64,000 bases of DNA, taken from NCBI RefSeq assembly GCF_004404055.1, contig NZ_SOHK01000015.1:186001-250000 (forward strand), in the 5' to 3' direction. Origin of the DNA: Cryobacterium ruanii (lineage in GTDB: Bacteria > Actinomycetota > Actinomycetes > Actinomycetales > Microbacteriaceae). Under the pieces are notes generated by a model. It saw only the letters and a list, made by a program, of their open reading frames with translations, made no database searches and was not told the origin of the DNA. Below, piece after piece: positions 8,705 to 17,170 of this stretch (its first letter is position 1; the number at the start of each line of letters is the position of its first letter). The translations under genes and the position numbers were made by a program.

Positions 8705-9612
8705 TGAGTTGTCTCCTCGGTATCAATGACGATGCAGGCCAGCCGGGAACCGTTCGCACCGACGGCCGCGCGGGCCAGCATCTGGCCGTCTACGGCCAGA
8801 TTGAGCGGACGATGCTGGGGATGCGGAACGTGCAGAACATCGCCGACGGCCAGCGACAGGATGCGACTGGGCAGCACGTGGGCCGTCTCGAGCCGGAGCG
8901 ACACATCGACCGGCACCGCTGCGATTTGGGCTTGCAGAAATTGGGTGGCGTTGGACGACGTGCTCGTCGGGTTCGCTTCGCCGAGCTGCGGCATCAGGGC
9001 AGCGGCGGGAATGGCCACGGTCGCCGTCGCGGTGATCTTCTCCACCCGCATGGCGAAGGTTGCGACCACCATCAAGTCGCCGGTGGCGGCGGCCTGCGCG
9101 AACTGCGAGTTGTACTGAATCGCTTCGACGCCCATTTCGTTCACGATCAGCGGGCCGAAGGAGTAGCGCAGATCCTCGAGACTTTCTGCCATGAGTTTAC
9201 GGATCAGGGCCAGTTCGATCTGAGTGAAATTGCGCTCCGCGTTCACCGGCACGCTGCTGTTGCCGCCGAGCATGTGGTTCACCCAGGTGAGGGCCGACGT
9301 GGTCGGAAACTGGATGACCGCGCGGGCTTCGAGGCCGCCGACCGTGCACAGCACCATGGCGGTCTTGGGCGGCAGGGAACCCGCATATTCGTCGTAGGTG
9401 GCCATGAGAACCTGCTCGCAGGTCACCGTGCAGAGTACGCGCACGCGTGCGGTCAGCTGGGTGCCCCACTGACGAGCAAAGGTTTCAAAGGCCAGTTCGA
9501 GAACGCGGGAGTGCTCCCTGGCAAGGGTGGTGGGACGTCGAAAGTCGTACAGCTCAACGCTCTTCGCCACTTTTGCGGGCGCACCGCTGCCGACCTGATC
9601 GTGAACTGTCAC
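8701..9612 (-). CDS. fliM: Flagellar motor switch protein FliM
   Basis: This C-ring protein links FliG to FliN. It has the FliM core (YDFRRPTTLAREHSRVLELA, then FETFARQWGTQLTA) and a C-terminal SpoA domain (LAVGDVLHVPHPQHRPLNL). At 303 residues it is slightly short. The N-terminus lacks the clear CheY-binding LSQxEIDAL peptide of enteric FliM. It starts with GTG at 9612, 72 bp after the motB stop. Confidence 0.93.
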   Translation of the reverse strand: MTVHDQVGSGAPAKVAKSVELYDFRRPTTLAREHSRVLELAFETFARQWGTQLTARVRVLCTVTCEQVLMATYDEYAGSLPPKTAMVLCTVGGLEARAVIQFPTTSALTWVNHMLGGNSSVPVNAERNFTQIELALIRKLMAESLEDLRYSFGPLIVNEMGVEAIQYNSQFAQAAATGDLMVVATFAMRVEKITATATVAIPAAALMPQLGEANPTSTSSNATQFLQAQIAAVPVDVSLRLETAHVLPSRILSLAVGDVLHVPHPQHRPLNLAVDGQMLARAAVGANGSRLACIVIDTEETTQ

Positions 9613-9683
9613 GTTGGCACTATCGACCGGGTCAGCCGCAATGTAAGCAGCCTCGGGTAGCGGATGCGGCGCGCGGCCGGCCG

Positions 9684-10541
9684 TCAGTTCTCGGCGACCA
9701 TGCCGGGGATGAGGGCGCGCACGCTGTCCGGCTGGTTCGACAGCAGCACGATGTCAACTCGGCGATTCTGCGCCATATCGGCGGGACTGGAACCGGTGTT
9801 CACCGGCTGGGCAGAACCGAACGCGACGGCGGAGATCAGCCCCCCGCCGACGCCACCCTGCTCGACGAGACGACGCAACACCTTTGTGGCTCGGCTCGCC
9901 GACAATTCCCAGTCGGTGGCGAAGGCCTGGGACTGGCCGTGCTTGTCGGCGTGCCCTTCGACTGAAATCTTCTGCCCCGTCACCACGAAGGCCGGAGCTG
10001 CGGCATCGAGCACCGCGGCCGCGGCCGCGGTGAGTTCAGCGCTGTCGGGTGCGAAGAACGTCTCGCTCCCGACCAACCCCAGAGTCAGCCCGCGGTCGGT
10101 GATCTGGAATTCCACCAGGTCGGCCACTCCGGCCGCGGCCAGGCTTCCGGTGATAGCCGCTTCGAGCGCGTCCAGCTTTGCGACCTCCTGTTGGGCGGCC
10201 TCGGCGTTTGCCGTCGCCTCGGCCGTCGCGTCGGCCGGATCGATGGCGTCGGCCGAATGGGTCACCTCGGTCGGTGACTCTCCTTCATTGTCGACGAGGT
10301 CAGCCGGAACGACGACGCCCTCGGCGGTATCGACCTTGCCCGCATCCACCGCCCCAAAGCCGGTGGCGAGCGAGTTGGCCAGTTGTTCGTACTTATCCTG
10401 ATCGACCGTCGACATGGCGAAGAGCACGATGAACATGCACATCAGCACGGTGACCATGTCCATGTAGGACGCCATCCACCGTTCGTCTGGGTGAACGTCC
10501 TCCTCCTCAGTTATTTCGCGGCGCTTGGCGCGCGTAGTCAT
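9684..10541 (-). CDS. motB: Flagellar stator protein MotB
   Basis: This is the peptidoglycan-anchored stator subunit. It has a single membrane helix with the proton-binding aspartate D28 (SYMDMVTVLMCMFIVLFAMS), a long Ala/Glu-rich linker, and a C-terminal OmpA-like domain (KISVEGHADKHGQS, ATKVLRRL, NRRVDIVL). The protein has 285 residues. Its start overlaps the motA stop by four bases. Confidence 0.96.
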   Translation of the reverse strand: MTTRAKRREITEEEDVHPDERWMASYMDMVTVLMCMFIVLFAMSTVDQDKYEQLANSLATGFGAVDAGKVDTAEGVVVPADLVDNEGESPTEVTHSADAIDPADATAEATANAEAAQQEVAKLDALEAAITGSLAAAGVADLVEFQITDRGLTLGLVGSETFFAPDSAELTAAAAAVLDAAAPAFVVTGQKISVEGHADKHGQSQAFATDWELSASRATKVLRRLVEQGGVGGGLISAVAFGSAQPVNTGSSPADMAQNRRVDIVLLSNQPDSVRALIPGMVAEN

Positions 10542-11401
10542 GCGGCTTCGGGAAGGTCTTTGTTCCTGCCCTTTCCTTTACTCTTTGTCTTTGTCTGTGC
10601 GGAACCGACGGCATCCGTTGTGCCGTCTTTGGCCTTGGCACCGGTTTTCGGCAACAGTTCGGCGGAAACCATGGCACGCAGGCGCTCTCCAAGTAGCCGA
10701 GGCTGGCTGCCGGCCTGCACGGCCAGGGCACCCTCCATGACGAGGGTCATGCGGTCGACGTCGAGGTCGGCCAGACGGCGCAGGCGTGAGCCGAGCGGCA
10801 GCCAGATGAAGTTGGCCGAGAGCAGTCCCCAGAGGGTGGCTACGAAGGCGGCCGCGATCATTGGTCCCAGGGTCGCGGGAGTGTCCAGGTTCTCGAGAAC
10901 GTGGGTCAATGACACGACCGTGCCGATGATGCCGACCGTCGGTGCGTACCCGCCGAGTCCGGTGAAGAATTTGGCGGCATTTCGATTCGACCGAGCTCTG
11001 GTCGCGATCTCGTCCTCGAGGAGCATCCTCAGTTCATCCCCGTCGGTGCCGTCTGCGATGTTTTGCAGGGCGCCGCGCAGGAACGGGTCGGTCACCTTCT
11101 CGGACTCCTGGTCGAGTGCGAGAAGTCCGGCGCTGCGGGCCGTTTCGGCGAGGCCGACAACCTGGTCGATGACGGACTGCGGCGGCGTGGTCTTGCCGAG
11201 GAACGCTCCGGGTAGCGCTTTGAAAGCGGACGTGAAGTCCTTGATCGTGCCGCCCGCGAGGCCGACCGCGATGGTCGCGCCGAAGACCAGGATCATGGGT
11301 GCCGGCAGCAGGATTGACATGACGGAGGAATGCTCGAGGGTGATCATGGCCAGGAGCGCGCCGAAGGCGAGTACCAGGCCGATCAGAGTTGCGGGGTCCA
11401 C
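10538..11401 (-). CDS. motA: Flagellar stator protein MotA
   Basis: This is the ion-channel stator subunit. The 287 residues have four membrane segments and the conserved family segments PAPMILVFGATIAVGLAGG and FTGLGGYAPTVGIIGTVVSL. A Lys-rich tail (KTKSKGKGRNKDLPEAA) follows the last helix. The GTG start overlaps the flbD stop by one base. Confidence 0.96.
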   Translation of the reverse strand: MDPATLIGLVLAFGALLAMITLEHSSVMSILLPAPMILVFGATIAVGLAGGTIKDFTSAFKALPGAFLGKTTPPQSVIDQVVGLAETARSAGLLALDQESEKVTDPFLRGALQNIADGTDGDELRMLLEDEIATRARSNRNAAKFFTGLGGYAPTVGIIGTVVSLTHVLENLDTPATLGPMIAAAFVATLWGLLSANFIWLPLGSRLRRLADLDVDRMTLVMEGALAVQAGSQPRLLGERLRAMVSAELLPKTGAKAKDGTTDAVGSAQTKTKSKGKGRNKDLPEAA

Positions 11402-11634
11402 TACAGCTTCCTGGGGCCTCGCGGCAGTTCGCCGGCGCTCGGGTCGTACGCGAGCGCGATCACGTGCGCACGGTAGCTCGCGATCTTCTCGATCACTTCC
11501 TCCATGGATTCCGTGACGATGAAGTTGGCGCCGTCGACCATGACCAGGGTGGTGTCGGGGTTCGCGTGGATGCGTTCGATCAGGTCAGGATTGATCGCAA
11601 AGTGGCTGTCATTCAGCCGCGTTAGTACGATCAT
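11401..11634 (-). CDS. flbD: Flagellar FlbD/SwrD family protein
   Basis: This 77-residue protein matches the FlbD family throughout (MIVLTRLNDSHFAINPDLIE, then NPDTTLVMVDGANFIVTES). In Bacillus the same small protein (SwrD) raises stator torque. The gene is the first of the motA-motB-fliM group and has its own FliA-type promoter just upstream. Confidence 0.93.
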   Translation of the reverse strand: MIVLTRLNDSHFAINPDLIERIHANPDTTLVMVDGANFIVTESMEEVIEKIASYRAHVIALAYDPSAGELPRGPRKL

Positions 11635-11680
11635 GTGCTCATCCCTGGTTGTGACACCGCAGACGGGATGTCATTCGCTA

Positions 11681-11707
11681 CTGTCGGCCGCTTGAACGCT
11701 TGGGTAA
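11681..11707 (-). promoter_or_regulatory. FliA-type promoter for flbD-motAB-fliM and following genes
   Basis: Read on the minus strand the site is TTAC-N15-GCCGACAG. Two bases differ from the TAAC-N15-GCCGATAG sites before flgB and flgN. It ends 46 bp upstream of the flbD start. It lies between flbD and the inserted AbiEi/DUF559 gene, so it could keep the motor and export genes under the flagellar sigma factor. Confidence 0.6.
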
Positions 11708-11764
11708 GGCATCCGCTCACTAGACAATTTCGTCGGGTGAAAGGAAGATCTAACCCACCAAAAC

Positions 11765-12756
11765 TGTCTACTGAACGCGCCGGGGCGCGCCGAGCCACCC
11801 GCGACGGCGTAGGTTGCGCGCGATTCGCGCTACGAGTGCTGCCTCGTGGCGCAGATCCTCAGCGTTGACCCGGGTTACGTGAAGCCCCTCCGATTCCATA
11901 TCGGCCGTGCGCGTGAGATCCCGGCGCCACTGCCGTTGGTCGGTGCGATGGTGGTCGCCCTCGTACTCGAGCAGCTCGCCGTGGTCCTTAAAGTACAGGT
12001 CTCCGCGGCCTAATAACCGACCGGAGGCCGCGAAAATGTTCTCATTCACGAGTGGCTTTGGCAGGCCGTTCGTCACCACGATGACTCGAAGTTCGGATTC
12101 CGGCGAGGATTCAGCCCGGTTGCTCAGCAGCGAGAAGGCCCGACGGAGGAGTGGCTTTTCGCGACGGTGGGTGTCGATAGTTTGACTGATTTCATTGAGA
12201 GAAACCAGCGGCGACTGCCAGTGGATCAGGTAGTCGCCGACCGCTACAAGCTGCCTGAGGGTGAGGCTCCCTGCGAGATCACACCACGTGCGTGCCGGGC
12301 TCGTGACGCTGAGTCCGAACAAATCGAACAGATCGGCGTCGTCGACAACCATCGAGTGCCCGATGACGCCGTTCATTCGCAGCTCACGACCGGGCAAGGG
12401 GGCTCCGACGTGCAGCGTATTCGCGACGGCAAAGTGCGGAGGCAGCGGAGCGCCGAACAACAGTGCCGCCGTGTGGTGGCTGAAAAACGCGCCCGCCGGC
12501 ATCCGTGTTGCGAGGGCCGTGCAGCGGTCCACCGTACTCAATAAAGCGGATGTCGGCGCGCGCACACCCCAGAATGGCCGGGCGAGATCGCCGGCCCTCA
12601 TGCGACCGGGAGACAATCCGTGCGCCGTGCCCTGTGCCACGGTAAATGGCCCGCTCAGCAGGTGCGGTGGGAGATTCTTCCGTGCGGTCATGCTCTGAGG
12701 ATGACGCATGCGGCGCATCTTGGGAAAGTTATGCACAGCCCGAGGCTCAGTAGACA
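11765..12756. repeat. 10-bp inverted repeats bounding the AbiEi-like gene
   Basis: TGTCTACTGA at 11765-11774 and its exact complement TCAGTAGACA at 12747-12756 flank the gene. The left copy overlaps the stop codon. Outward of the repeats, similarity continues weakly for about 12 bp. A related TAGACAA element also occurs near 11725. The repeats could be operator sites or remains of an insertion event. No target-site duplication was recognised. Confidence 0.6.
11768..12691 (-). CDS. AbiEi-like/DUF559 protein inserted in the flagellar operon
   Basis: The N-terminal part resembles the AbiEi winged-helix and middle regions common in actinobacteria (GRMRAGDLARPFWGVRAP, GAFFSHHTAALLFGAPLP, LSVTSPARTWCDLAG). 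The C-terminal part resembles the DUF559/Vsr-type PD-(D/E)XK fold (ESSPESELRVIVV, GRGDLYFKDHGELLEYEGDHH). The function is unknown. Such proteins are annotated as type IV antitoxin-like, but no AbiEii toxin gene is adjacent. It is not a flagellar gene and splits flgE from flbD. ATG 12691 is chosen; ATG 12709 and TTG 12757 are alternatives. Confidence 0.75.
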   Translation of the reverse strand: MTARKNLPPHLLSGPFTVAQGTAHGLSPGRMRAGDLARPFWGVRAPTSALLSTVDRCTALATRMPAGAFFSHHTAALLFGAPLPPHFAVANTLHVGAPLPGRELRMNGVIGHSMVVDDADLFDLFGLSVTSPARTWCDLAGSLTLRQLVAVGDYLIHWQSPLVSLNEISQTIDTHRREKPLLRRAFSLLSNRAESSPESELRVIVVTNGLPKPLVNENIFAASGRLLGRGDLYFKDHGELLEYEGDHHRTDQRQWRRDLTRTADMESEGLHVTRVNAEDLRHEAALVARIARNLRRRGWLGAPRRVQ

Positions 12757-12761
12757 AGATT

Positions 12762-12789
12762 GTGGGGTCCGGCCGCCCCAGGACCCCAC
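12762..12789 (-). terminator. Hairpin downstream of flgE
   Basis: There is a perfect 9-bp stem (GTGGGGTCC at 12762-12770 with GGACCCCAC at 12781-12789) and a 10-nt loop, 22 bp beyond the flgE stop. No strong T-run follows on the minus strand. It may be a weak or factor-dependent terminator that separates the flgB-flgE genes from what follows. Confidence 0.5.
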
Positions 12790-12810
12790 GAACGCGTCTA
12801 CCAAGCGTGA

Positions 12811-14007
12811 TTAGCGCTTGAGGTTGGTCAGCTCCTGCAGCACCTCGTCGGAAGTGGTGATGATGCGGGCGTTCGCCTGGAAGCCACGCTGGGCGACGAT
12901 GAGGTTCGTGAACTCCTGCGACAGGTCTACGTTCGACATTTCGAGCGCACCGCTCGTGAGCGAGCCGAGGCCGGCCGAGCCGGGGGTGCCAAGCTCGGCG
13001 CCGCCCGAGTTGAAGGTAGCTCGGTAGGCGGAGGAACCGGCCTTCTCGAGCCCGCCGGGGTTCACGAAGGTGGCGAGGGCGATGCGGCCGATGGCCATCT
13101 GCTGGCCGTTGCTAAACAGGCCGACGAGGGTGCCGTCGGCACCGAGCGTGTAGCTGTTGAGCGTGCCGGCCTCGTTGCCGTTGTCGGTGGCTCCGGCAAC
13201 GGTGGTCAGGCCCGAGAAGCCCTTGAGGGCGTCGAGGTTCATGACGATGCCGTCGACGATCAGTGCGCCGGAAGCATTGAAGTTACCCGTCGTGCCATCA
13301 GCGGTGAGCTGCACGGGTGCTGGCGACGTGACCCCTGATTTGGGCGTTTGGCCCACGGTCCAGCCGTCTACGGCCGGTGCGCCCGTGCGGGTGAAGGTCA
13401 GTGACACCGTTCGGGAATTGCCGAGGTCGTCGTAGACATCGACGGTGCGCACGAGGGATTCGTCGAGCGCAGTCTCCGAAGGCAGGTTGCCGGTGAAGGT
13501 CGCGCCGGTAGATTTCGACGCTGGCACGATGGCGCCGACGGGCCTGGTGATGTTACCGACCGCGCCGCCGGCGTTGACGACGCCGTTGTTCGCGCCCCAG
13601 CCCTGCACGATCGCGCCGTCGGGCGAGACGAGACGGCCGACCGAGTCGAAGTCAAACGACCCGGCGCGGGTGTATAGGGTCTCACCGCTGAGGGATGTCA
13701 CGAAGAAACCATCGCCGGAGATCATAAGGTCGGTGGTCTTGCCCGTGGACTGCGCTGAGCCCTGGGCGAAATTCGTGGAGATTCCGGCGACCTGCACGCC
13801 GAGGCCCACCTGGGCCGGGTTCGTACCACCGGTGGTGGCCGTGGCGCCGCCAGCGGCCTGGGTGAGCTGTGACAGTGTGTCCTGGAACTGGGCGGCGGAC
13901 GCCTTGAACGCGGTCGTGTTGACGTTGGCGATGTTGTTGCCGGTGACGTCGAGCATGGTCTGGTGTGACCGAAGGCCGGAGATGCCGGAGTAGAGAGAAC
14001 GAAGCAT
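12811..14007 (-). CDS. flgE: Flagellar hook protein FlgE
   Basis: This is the hook subunit, 398 residues. It has the axial-protein N-terminal motif (LYSGISGLRSHQTMLDVTGN, then NIANVNTTAFKAS) and the matching C-terminal D0 helix (NVDLSQEFTNLIVAQRGFQA, then RIITTSDEVLQEL). The start ATG at 14007 has an AAAGGCAG ribosome-binding site. It is separated from flgD by 67 bp. No separate flgF or flgG gene was found. Confidence 0.95.
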   Translation of the reverse strand: MLRSLYSGISGLRSHQTMLDVTGNNIANVNTTAFKASAAQFQDTLSQLTQAAGGATATTGGTNPAQVGLGVQVAGISTNFAQGSAQSTGKTTDLMISGDGFFVTSLSGETLYTRAGSFDFDSVGRLVSPDGAIVQGWGANNGVVNAGGAVGNITRPVGAIVPASKSTGATFTGNLPSETALDESLVRTVDVYDDLGNSRTVSLTFTRTGAPAVDGWTVGQTPKSGVTSPAPVQLTADGTTGNFNASGALIVDGIVMNLDALKGFSGLTTVAGATDNGNEAGTLNSYTLGADGTLVGLFSNGQQMAIGRIALATFVNPGGLEKAGSSAYRATFNSGGAELGTPGSAGLGSLTSGALEMSNVDLSQEFTNLIVAQRGFQANARIITTSDEVLQELTNLKR

Positions 14008-14074
14008 GAGGTGCTGCCTTTCGAGAATGAAATATGCGATGAAATGAGTGGGGTGGCGGGGCCATTACCGCGGA

Positions 14075-14548
14075 TCAGGCCGCGGTGGTTGCCTCCGTGG
14101 CGTCAGCCGTATCTTCGGCGCCTTCAGCGCTCGTCACGCCGGAGATGACGTCGAGGGCGACCGGCTCCCCATTGACGGTGACCAGGGGAACCGCGTTGGC
14201 AAACGAGACCGACGTGGCCAGCCCGGTGATCAGGTCACCGTCGGCGTTGGTATAGGTGACGGTCTCCCCCACCAGCGCGGCCGCGGAGGTGCGCATCTGC
14301 AGGGAGAAGCCCTCCTCGCTCGCCGTGGCCATTTCGGTGAGTTTTTCCATCATGGCGAGTTGAGTGGTCTGGGCGATCATCTCGTTGGTGTCCATCGGGG
14401 AGCTGGGATCCTGATTCTGCAGCTGGGTCACCAACAGCGACATGAACACCTCCGAGTCCATGGACTGGTTGGGGGTGCGCGTCGTCGTCGTAGACGAGTA
14501 CATTCCAGTGGGAGCAGCGGCAGCGGCCGCCAGGGCGTCGATTGTCAC
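14075..14548 (-). CDS. flgD: Flagellar hook assembly scaffold FlgD
   Basis: This hook-capping scaffold has 157 residues. The N-terminal family signature is clear (DSEVFMSLLVTQLQNQDPSS, then MDTNEMIAQTTQLAMMEKL). The C-terminal part is shorter than in enteric FlgD. It sits between fliK and flgE. Confidence 0.94.
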   Translation of the reverse strand: MTIDALAAAAAAPTGMYSSTTTTRTPNQSMDSEVFMSLLVTQLQNQDPSSPMDTNEMIAQTTQLAMMEKLTEMATASEEGFSLQMRTSAAALVGETVTYTNADGDLITGLATSVSFANAVPLVTVNGEPVALDVISGVTSAEGAEDTADATEATTAA

Positions 14549-14559
14549 GGATATTCTCC

Positions 14560-16044
14560 TTATGCCAGTACGTCGATAGTGTGGATAGACCCGAATCGGG
14601 GTGGTCGGTTCTCCGGCGGAGTATCCGGTGTTCGACCGTCGGGACTGCGGCCGTTGGGACTGCGGCCGTCGGGACTGCGCCGGTCACCGTCGGAGCGCGG
14701 CTGGCGGGTGGCACTGGGATCGCCGGCCTGGCTCTCGGGAGACAGATCGAGCTGGGAGTTCAGCCCCGAACCGGCCAGGTCGCGACGGAGGTCGGGCAAG
14801 ATCACGCGCAGGGCTTCGCGTGCCAGGTCGGTGGCGGCGAACAGCTCCACGCGAATTCCCTCCCCCGTCACGTGCGCGCGCACAGTGACCGGCCCCAGGT
14901 TGTCGGGCGTCAGGCTGATGGTCAGCACATGCTCGCCCGGCCCCGCGCTAGTGAGCGAGAACAGCGGCTTCATGATCTGCGCGGCGAGCGGCACGGCGAC
15001 GGCGGGTGGGGGTGCGGCGACCGAGGTGGCCGTGGCCGTCGCCGATGTGGCGGGCACAGCGGTTGGTAGAGCGGATGCCGGGGGCGCGACCGGTGCGACG
15101 GCTTCGGTCGCGCTGTTGGTCGCGGTGCTGGCAATGGCGCTAGTGCGCCCGGCAAGCCGCACCGAGTCGGGCAGATCGGAACCTGCCGCCCCTCCGACAG
15201 CCGGGGTGATGCTCTGGACAGCAACGTGTGCGGCACCGCCACTTGCCCAGGTAGCTTCCAAGAGCGGCGCGTTCGCGGCTGGCGGTGTCGCTGCTCCGCC
15301 GGTTGCGAACGGGGTCTGGGCGGGCAGCGCCGCGACATCCGCTTCGGTGGGTGTTGGCAGTGCAGCAGCGGCTGTGCCGGTGTCGGCGGGGTGGCCCGGT
15401 CCCGACATACCTCGGCCCGCAGCGGCACGGGCCGCTGCGGTGACGGCGAGGGCCACGGCGGTCAGGGCTGCGGTACCCGCGGCGTCGACAATGGCCGCAG
15501 CCGAAGCGGGAGTGGCGGTGACGGGCGCCGGGAGAGCGCCCCCGGCCGTGGAGTAAGCCGGCGCAGCTAGACCAGGCAAACCAACCACAGCGGTCAGAGC
15601 CACGGTCTGATCGAGTGTCGCGGCGGGCCAAAAAACGTCGGATTCGGCAATGGCAGGCTCGGTGACGTCAGGCACGGCGGCGTCAGGCACGGCCTCACCG
15701 CCGATGCCAGCCGCGACAGATGCGCGGGCTGCCTGCGCCGCAGCAGCACCGGCGGTGCTGGCCCAAGTCACGGCTGACGGGAGCGCCGACGGAAGCGCCG
15801 ACGGACGCGCGGACTCCACTGCCGGGGTATCGGCCGTAGCCGCCGAATCGGCCGACTCGGTCGCGGAATGACGTGAGCGCTCGGTTTTCTGTTCTCTCGT
15901 CGAGGCGGAAGACCCAGCGCGATCGGCGACGCTGTCCTGCATGATCGACGCGAATGCGTCGGCGCCCGCCGAGTACCTCTCGCGCGGCATCGATGATGCT
16001 GCGGGGGCGGCGGCCAGCCGAAATTGGCCGAGGGCGAGAGTCAT
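14560..16044 (-). CDS. fliK: Flagellar hook-length control protein FliK
   Basis: This 494-residue protein is very Ala/Pro/Thr-rich for most of its length. The C-terminal Flg_hook domain is recognisable (GEHVLTISLTPDNLGPVTVR, then HVTGEGIRVELFAATDLAREAL). Near the C-terminus there is a small run of (S/T)P(D/N)GR repeats. FliK acts as an exported ruler and triggers FlhB switching. Low complexity is normal for the ruler region. The start overlaps the NlpC/P60 gene by four bases. Confidence 0.9.
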   Translation of the reverse strand: MTLALGQFRLAAAPAASSMPRERYSAGADAFASIMQDSVADRAGSSASTREQKTERSRHSATESADSAATADTPAVESARPSALPSALPSAVTWASTAGAAAAQAARASVAAGIGGEAVPDAAVPDVTEPAIAESDVFWPAATLDQTVALTAVVGLPGLAAPAYSTAGGALPAPVTATPASAAAIVDAAGTAALTAVALAVTAAARAAAGRGMSGPGHPADTGTAAAALPTPTEADVAALPAQTPFATGGAATPPAANAPLLEATWASGGAAHVAVQSITPAVGGAAGSDLPDSVRLAGRTSAIASTATNSATEAVAPVAPPASALPTAVPATSATATATSVAAPPPAVAVPLAAQIMKPLFSLTSAGPGEHVLTISLTPDNLGPVTVRAHVTGEGIRVELFAATDLAREALRVILPDLRRDLAGSGLNSQLDLSPESQAGDPSATRQPRSDGDRRSPDGRSPNGRSPDGRTPDTPPENRPPRFGSIHTIDVLA

Positions 16045-16694
16045 AGTGAGCTTCCCGGGGCTGTTGGGTTCTGCTGGGCGAAGGCGGCGAAGGCGACGCT
16101 GAGCATGTCGGTGGAGCCGGTGCCGGTTGCCGCGGTGGGAGTGGGGATGATGCGGCGGATGGTGGTGATGTCGGCATCCGTCATATAGGCCTCCCGCAGG
16201 CAGACGGTGCGGCCCGGGTAGGGAGCGTGGATGACCTTGTTGTCGCCGGCATAGATGAGAATGTGGTCGCCGCCGCCCGTGACGATCAGGTCGCCGGGCT
16301 GGGCTTCAGCGAGCGACGCCACCTCGGTTCCCATCTTCATCTGGCCCGAAACCAGGCGCGGCAGTTCTATTCCGATATCGGCATACACGGTCTGCACGAG
16401 TCCGGAGCAGTCCATTCCGCTCGAGTCTTCGCCACCGAAGACGTAGGGCACACCGAGGTATTTCTCCGCGGATGCCACGACTTCAGCGCCGGTCGTGCCG
16501 TTCGCCGAACCGGTCGCGCTGGTCGCGCTCGTGCCGAGAGCGGCCGCGAGGGTCGCTGCGAAATTATCAGCCGAAGCGGATGCCGCGGCGGCGGTCGCCG
16601 CCGTCGTCGTGACACGTTCGGTCGACATGCTGGAGAGTTGCTGCAGCGTCGCCTGGATCTGGCTGATGCGCCCCATGGCCGCGATCATTGTCAT
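16041..16694 (-). CDS. NlpC/P60 (C40) peptidase in the flagellar operon
   Basis: The C-terminal two-thirds is an NlpC/P60 cell-wall hydrolase. The catalytic Cys is in MDCSGLVQTVYADIGIELPR, and a His is in GGGDHILIYAGDNKVIHAPY. The N-terminal 60 or so residues are Ala/Ser/Thr-rich, with no clear signal peptide. It may therefore leave through the flagellar export system. Its place between fliJ and fliK suggests it opens peptidoglycan for rod growth, the job of FlgJ-type enzymes elsewhere. That role is inferred. Confidence 0.9.
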   Translation of the reverse strand: MTMIAAMGRISQIQATLQQLSSMSTERVTTTAATAAAASASADNFAATLAAALGTSATSATGSANGTTGAEVVASAEKYLGVPYVFGGEDSSGMDCSGLVQTVYADIGIELPRLVSGQMKMGTEVASLAEAQPGDLIVTGGGDHILIYAGDNKVIHAPYPGRTVCLREAYMTDADITTIRRIIPTPTAATGTGSTDMLSVAFAAFAQQNPTAPGSSL

Positions 16695-17170
16695 GGTGTC
16701 TCCTTGTCATCGTTCGTGACGGACTCGGTCGCGGCCAAATCGGGCGTGGCCGTGCGGCTGCGGCGCCAGCGTGCTCCGGCGATTTCGTCGAGCACGGTCT
16801 GCTCCGCGTGCAGATCGGCGGCCAGCACGGCGGCGGCATGCCGCTCATGCAGCTTCGCGAGCGCGACCGACTCGGCGCGCGCGGAGTTGAACACCGATTC
16901 TGCCGAGTCGAGGCTTTCCTCGTGGTTGCGTCCGACGGCGTCGAGTTCGGCGAGCATGCTCCGGGACGACGATCGCGCGGCGGCCATGGCGTTGATTGCG
17001 GCGATGGTCTGCGGGCTACTGCCGAGGGCTCCGAGAGCGGAACGGGCGCGGCCTCGACGCGCCTCGCTCGCGGCCACTCGGGCATTCGCCTCGGCGAGGT
17101 CGAGGGCGGCCTGGTCCTTCTGCAGCCGGCGCAGTCGGAGCAGTCCGGCGAGGGGAAACAGGCGGCTCAT
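16691..17170 (-). CDS. fliJ: Flagellar export protein FliJ
   Basis: This 159-residue, largely coiled-coil protein begins FPLAGLLRLRRLQKDQAALD. It lies directly after fliI, overlapping its stop. FliJ is the stalk-like partner of the FliI ATPase. Sequence conservation in this family is low, so position is a major part of the evidence. Confidence 0.85.
   Translation of the reverse strand: MSRLFPLAGLLRLRRLQKDQAALDLAEANARVAASEARRGRARSALGALGSSPQTIAAINAMAAARSSSRSMLAELDAVGRNHEESLDSAESVFNSARAESVALAKLHERHAAAVLAADLHAEQTVLDEIAGARWRRSRTATPDLAATESVTNDDKETP

Noticed and set aside
11765-12756. Insertion sequence
   Set aside because: Inverted repeats are present, but the single gene shows AbiEi/DUF559-like rather than transposase features, and no target duplication was found.
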